From Emiliania huxleyi CCMP1516 (lineage: Eukaryota; Haptophyta; Isochrysidales; Noelaerhabdaceae), in NCBI RefSeq assembly GCF_000372725.1, contig NW_005200291.1, positions 33,263 to 97,262 of the forward strand: a stretch of DNA of 64,000 nucleotides, written 5' to 3'. The notes under the pieces were generated by a model that saw only the letters and a list, made by a program, of their open reading frames with translations, searched no databases and was not told the origin of the DNA. Positions 61,801 to 64,000 of this stretch are shown piece after piece. Positions within the stretch are counted from its first letter, which is position 1. Every line of letters begins with the position of its first letter. The translations under genes were made by a program, and so were the position numbers.

Positions 61801-62123
61801 GGCTTGCTGGCGGCGAGCTGTCGCATGGCGGCCTCGCGCTGGTGCATCGAGGATGAGTACGAGTCGAGCAGCTCGGTGCGCACCGCCGTGTCCTCTCGCG
61901 CGCTCCGCTGGCCGGAGCCTTCGGCGATGGCGGAGGTGGAGGCGAAGACCAGCAGCTGGGAGGGGCCCATGCGCGACGCGAGCGCGAGCGGGTCGTCGAC
62001 GTTCTCCGACAAGGTCTGTTCGCGCGTGTGCCGGTCGCACGCCGCCCGGCCGGTCAGCCCGCCGAGGTAGACGACCGCGTCGTACGCCGCCAGCTCCGCC
62101 GCTGGGATGCTTGCCGCGCTCAT
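58872..62123 (-). CDS. Fusion: epimerase + sugar C-methyltransferase + GT-like
   Basis: An unbroken 1083-residue frame from the ATG at 62123. Residues 1-285: the later part of an NAD-dependent epimerase/dehydratase fold (DAVVYLGGLTGR, LLVFASTSAIAEGS, VGLRFGTVIGVSPGQR, RAFLWLEDLCRGI); the first strand with GxxGxxG is missing, so an upstream exon may exist. Residues 340-790: an NDP-hexose C-methyltransferase of the TylCIII type with a Cys4 zinc site (CPVCGSHD, CRQCHHMH), DLRGQPLANDFM, SAM loop ELACNDGSQLDAF, catalytic AYHEHLSFF, GYGAAAKGM and VLDDAPMKQGTYCPG. Residues 805-1000: a glycosyltransferase-like part (AVLLTSFADDAAVLPHWIRH, DEAMLLDCGSADAS). It probably makes and adds a branched or deoxy sugar. 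Bacterial-like parts suggest transfer. Confidence 0.82.
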   Translation of the reverse strand: MSAASIPAAELAAYDAVVYLGGLTGRAACDRHTREQTLSENVDDPLALASRMGPSQLLVFASTSAIAEGSGQRSAREDTAVRTELLDSYSSSMHQREAAMRQLAASKPAGAPQLVGLRFGTVIGVSPGQRVDLGPPAMLKSAYTTGVLKVAHPETSRAFLWLEDLCRGISRTIELRRGGAAIAPPATAHHSKRSAPSSSSMAPAAPPPFAIYHLSSFNSNVGALAAAIAARTGARIAASNHGTASKDVLGFSLNNSLFARTYNFRVRGSLATAIRQLDGAVPDSLIGKGAHTMAVHVPPAADEPTPTDATCDGFKHDHAHCPHALTHAPPPPATNSGGVNVTSIRCPVCGSHDIQLALDLRGQPLANDFMKTTTEALRAEKFPLALVHCRQCHHMHLSQLVSRKRLFSDYMYVSGTSKTLLKHFEWLAQKIQADVETLPLEGARTKRAVLELACNDGSQLDAFARLGWKTYGVDPAANIVPTAVAKGHQVKVGFWGAQSVWPPEGKPVVLDAIVAQNVLAHVPSPTQFLKDCAAAMGPRTLLFIQTSQCAMHEDGQFDTAYHEHLSFFTSHSFERAATAAQLAVLSFETAPIHGISCLWKLKRADGESSGALAGGTSLRAKLDEEVRLGITTDFFYERYRMRAEETSAWLDTQLAALSAAGYRLGGYGAAAKGMVLLHFMLGRGGANAAAHSLEFVLDDAPMKQGTYCPGTTIPVRPTRSLEGVFTADEKPLALVMFAWNFAAELFGNLQKLLAAAPPTRSGRPRVVLAVLPFPTPRVVTLEGDTVAQMHYHPAQIGATYRGLVGAAGARRAVLLTSFADDAAVLPHWIRHHAHMFDEAMLLDCGSADASGVIIEREAPPTWRVVRAPNASSALHGCAHHLASHAAAAAPHDWVFPLQLHELLVHGDLRGALAALDGQAGPPPLAATLQFPALQMAVSSAARAPADRFTDLATQRSQYHPAAPLATFRATTGAAKRHASGQVQALSSKDGFVLVYPPISTAHGNSNRGGGGRDAAADADTGDLSELYEVIARGPRPAGAGGPSGLWPTREAFALHRIFHEAGLSAPPQGRARQRRKRARQAYD

Positions 62124-62581
62124 CGGCGTGAAGGGTGAGGTCTCGACCGCCGCCGCTCACGCCAGCGGACGGCCACTGCCGGTGTTTTTGGCTTCGCCAC
62201 CAAGGCGTGCGCCATGCGATCGCCGACATCGAGCGAGCACGCCTGTCCGACGAGCGGCTTGCTGTGCGGACGCCTTCTTGTGGCTCTCGTCGAGAGCGTT
62301 TTGCGTCCCGGCGGGGGGGAGAGCATGTGTCGTTCTGATGTGTCACTGTGTGCGTCACATCGATGTGGATAACAAGCACGGTCGATCCGTCAAAGCGATA
62401 CACTCGTTCCTATCACGCAGCTTGCTTGCACGGAGCTCTGTGCCAGCACACAGAAAGAGCCGTGCGGCAAGAAGAGCTCGATGGGGAGCGAGAACCGTCA
62501 GATTTTCAGGTGTAACCTGAAGTCCGCGCTCAATCCCTCCCAAGCGACCTCGGCGGGCTCGCCGTCCGCGCAGCCGTCTGT
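62124..62581. other. Upstream flank of the fusion gene
   Basis: I looked for a first exon with the Rossmann GxxGxxG motif and found none. No repeat is seen. Confidence 0.4.
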
Positions 62582-62906
62582 GCACGGCCCATCCTGAGAG
62601 GAACGGCGTCTAGCTGGATGGGCCGTGCGACGCGTCGCACGGCCATGGGCTTCCATGGACAGTACGAGGTGAGACTCGGGTGGATGTTGGCATGAACATG
62701 CCAAGAGGGCCTCCTGCTGTGGCGCCCACGGGCGCCACTACAAGCGGGGGGTTCAAGTGTGAGCGATGACCGGGAAACGAGCCGCTCTTGCCTAACGGCC
62801 AGCGCTGCTCCGTCCGTCCGTCGGCCCGCCTCATACGAACCACCTGAAATCCCAACCGACATCGTATGTGTCCATGTCGTCGCCCCGCGATGGACCCTCC
62901 GGGTCC
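62582..62906. repeat. Cluster of perfect hairpins
   Basis: In 325 bases: 13-base arms GCACGGCCCATCC (62582-62594) and their complement (62616-62628); a 24-base perfect palindrome at 62621-62644 (arm GGCCGTGCGACG); CCATGG-GCTT-CCATGG; TTGGCATG-AA-CATGCCAA (62687-62704); GTGGCGCCC-AC-GGGCGCCAC (62719-62738); GGACCC-TCC-GGGTCC (62892-62906). No coding frame explains them. Confidence 0.8.
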
Positions 62907-63024
62907 GGCGCGGAGCGACGGGAAGCCCACAGAAACGAAGCATCCAGCTAATAGACTCCGTGTTATCCTCCAGATAGAGAAGTGTCGGCGCAGAGGCGGA
63001 GGAGAAGAGGGGCGCAGCCGAGAG

Positions 63025-63562
63025 GGCAAACCCCGCAAAGTGACCCGTTTTTACCCACCCACGCCCGTGCGCGCGTATCTTAGCTAAGGTACGCGCGTCA
63101 AACGTCCCGTTGGCGAGGCGACTGCGCTGGCATGCACAGAGGGATGTTGACATACGCGGCTACGCGTTGTGGGCGCCTATCTAGGGGAACATCGTGCCCC
63201 ATGCGTGGGCGTGTATGTCACGCGGTACGCGGCTGCGAGTGCAGCCGCCTATGTTGGCCAAGATAGGCGGCTGCACGTGTGGGCGCGAGTACCGCTATAC
63301 GCGTCTGCACGTGTGGCCGCGTATCTTGGCTAAGATACGCGCCGGCACAGAATGACACTTATCAGGCCCCGCCGAGCTCGATGCGCGGCAGCGGGTGAGG
63401 GCGGCTATTCTCCCACGAGGCAGCCAAGGATACACAGTCCCTCGTGTCGCGCGTGTAAGTCCCGGTTGCCGTGCGCGCCAGCGCGTGTGGCCGCGTACCT
63501 TAGCTAAGATACGCGCGCACGGGCGTGGGTGGGTAAAAACGGGTCACTTTGCGGGGTTTGCC
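63025..63562. mobile_element. TIR element with perfect 71-base ends
   Basis: Bases 63025-63095 (starting GGCAAACCCCGCAAAGTGAC) are the exact reverse complement of 63492-63562. The inner 400 bases contain CGCGTATCTT-nn-AAGATACGCG hairpins (near 63080, 63327, 63492) and GCAGCCGCCTA-nn-TAGGCGGCTGC (near 63256), plus many TACGCG words. No transposase is present. Perfect arms mean a young insertion or conversion. No clear target duplication is seen. Confidence 0.85.
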
Positions 63563-64000
63563 AGCTGAGAGCCTAGCTCCAACTGATTCAAGCTCGGACT
63601 ATAGTCGAGCGCGTCGGAGAGGTGTTTCGACACCGAGTGTTTTGAACGTTTCTTCGCAGAAGAAATCGTCGAGACAAAAATTCTCTCGCCGGTGTTCACA
63701 GAGTTCTGTGAACACCGGCTACTCGGCCTTAGCCGCCGGTATGTCAACAGTGCGATAGCCAAGTATCGCACTGTTGGGTCCCGATGGTGTCCCATCAAAA
63801 ATTCGTGCTGTCGACAGATCATGTCCCTTGGTCGACTACACCTGCCTTTGGACGGTTCTCCGACATGCTTAGATGAGTCTTTTTTGTCTTTTTGGCTCGC
63901 CTGGCCTTGACCATTGCGAACATATTCGTGCTCGTAGAGGAGCCGCTCGTCTTTTGTCCGAGCAAACGTGCGCCCGATCGCCCCATTAAGCACGTGCGAA
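63563..64000 (-). CDS. Unknown partial ORF with embedded hairpins
   Basis: The minus strand is open from the window edge to 63544 (about 149 residues, no ATG near the edge), reading EYVRNGQGQASQKDKKDSSK and FLMGHHRDPTVRYLAIALLT. Its end runs into the 63 kb element. GC is lower than average. Two perfect hairpins lie inside: GCCGGTGTTCACAGA-GT-complement at 63688-63719 and CAACAGTGCGATA-GCCAAG-complement at 63745-63776. Smaller ones are GGTGT-TTCG-ACACC and TTTCTTC-GCA-GAAGAAA. The hairpins make it doubtful that this is a gene. It may be another hairpin island. Confidence 0.35.

Overview
The window looks like nuclear DNA of a haptophyte alga, most likely Emiliania (Gephyrocapsa) huxleyi or a close relative. 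The clues are a GC-rich sequence (my estimate, about 60-65 %), short introns that often start with GC instead of GT, spliceosome, proteasome and ERAD genes, a Derlin with a signal-peptide-like leader as expected for a complex plastid, proline-rich and ankyrin proteins, and many microsatellites. There is one run of 180 N (11788-11967). The species is inferred from these traits, not proven.

Layout. 0-10 kb: an inverted-repeat mini-element at the very edge, a possible fucosyltransferase-like fragment, a Tudor + AP2-like gene (1.6-2.4 kb), a LINE-like insert with an 18-bp target duplication (2.8-3.5 kb), a PHD-finger gene split by one in-frame stop (3.5-5.0 kb) and a RING + ankyrin gene (7.8-9.7 kb). 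10-20 kb: an unidentified multi-spanning membrane protein across the gap, a possible O-fucosyltransferase, a CCCH + double WW protein and an Erf4/Golgin-A7-like protein. 20-30 kb: a housekeeping cluster with an amidohydrolase, TYW2 (wybutosine), ornithine carbamoyltransferase, proteasome RPN12 and a Derlin. 30-40 kb: accessory DNA with fold-back elements, a Pro-rich membrane protein, a Harbinger-like transposase scrap, an ankyrin protein and a NYN-type nuclease. 40-50 kb: DEAH helicase PRP2/DHX16, a small conserved protein, two overlapping unknown ORFs and two more LINE-like copies. 51-64 kb: an SLC13/SAC1-like anion transporter, a DUF2358-SOUL protein, a small TMEM14-like protein, a three-part fusion (epimerase + sugar C-methyltransferase + glycosyltransferase-like), then a hairpin-dense tail.

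The most unusual feature is a set of non-coding islands (about 30.2-31.2, 36.0-37.9, 57.0-57.2, 58.7 and 62.6-63.8 kb). Each is packed with one short word repeated in both orientations, so that it forms chains of hairpins, and the larger ones are bounded by inverted repeats. The word differs between islands (GATGC, GATGGCTG plus GTTCACGG, GGTTGA, AAGATACGCG), but the motif ATCTT-spacer-AAGAT recurs in several. They look like related non-autonomous fold-back elements, one nested in another. A second theme is shared sequence modules just upstream of unrelated genes, in the same orientation and in one case at the same distance from the start codon.
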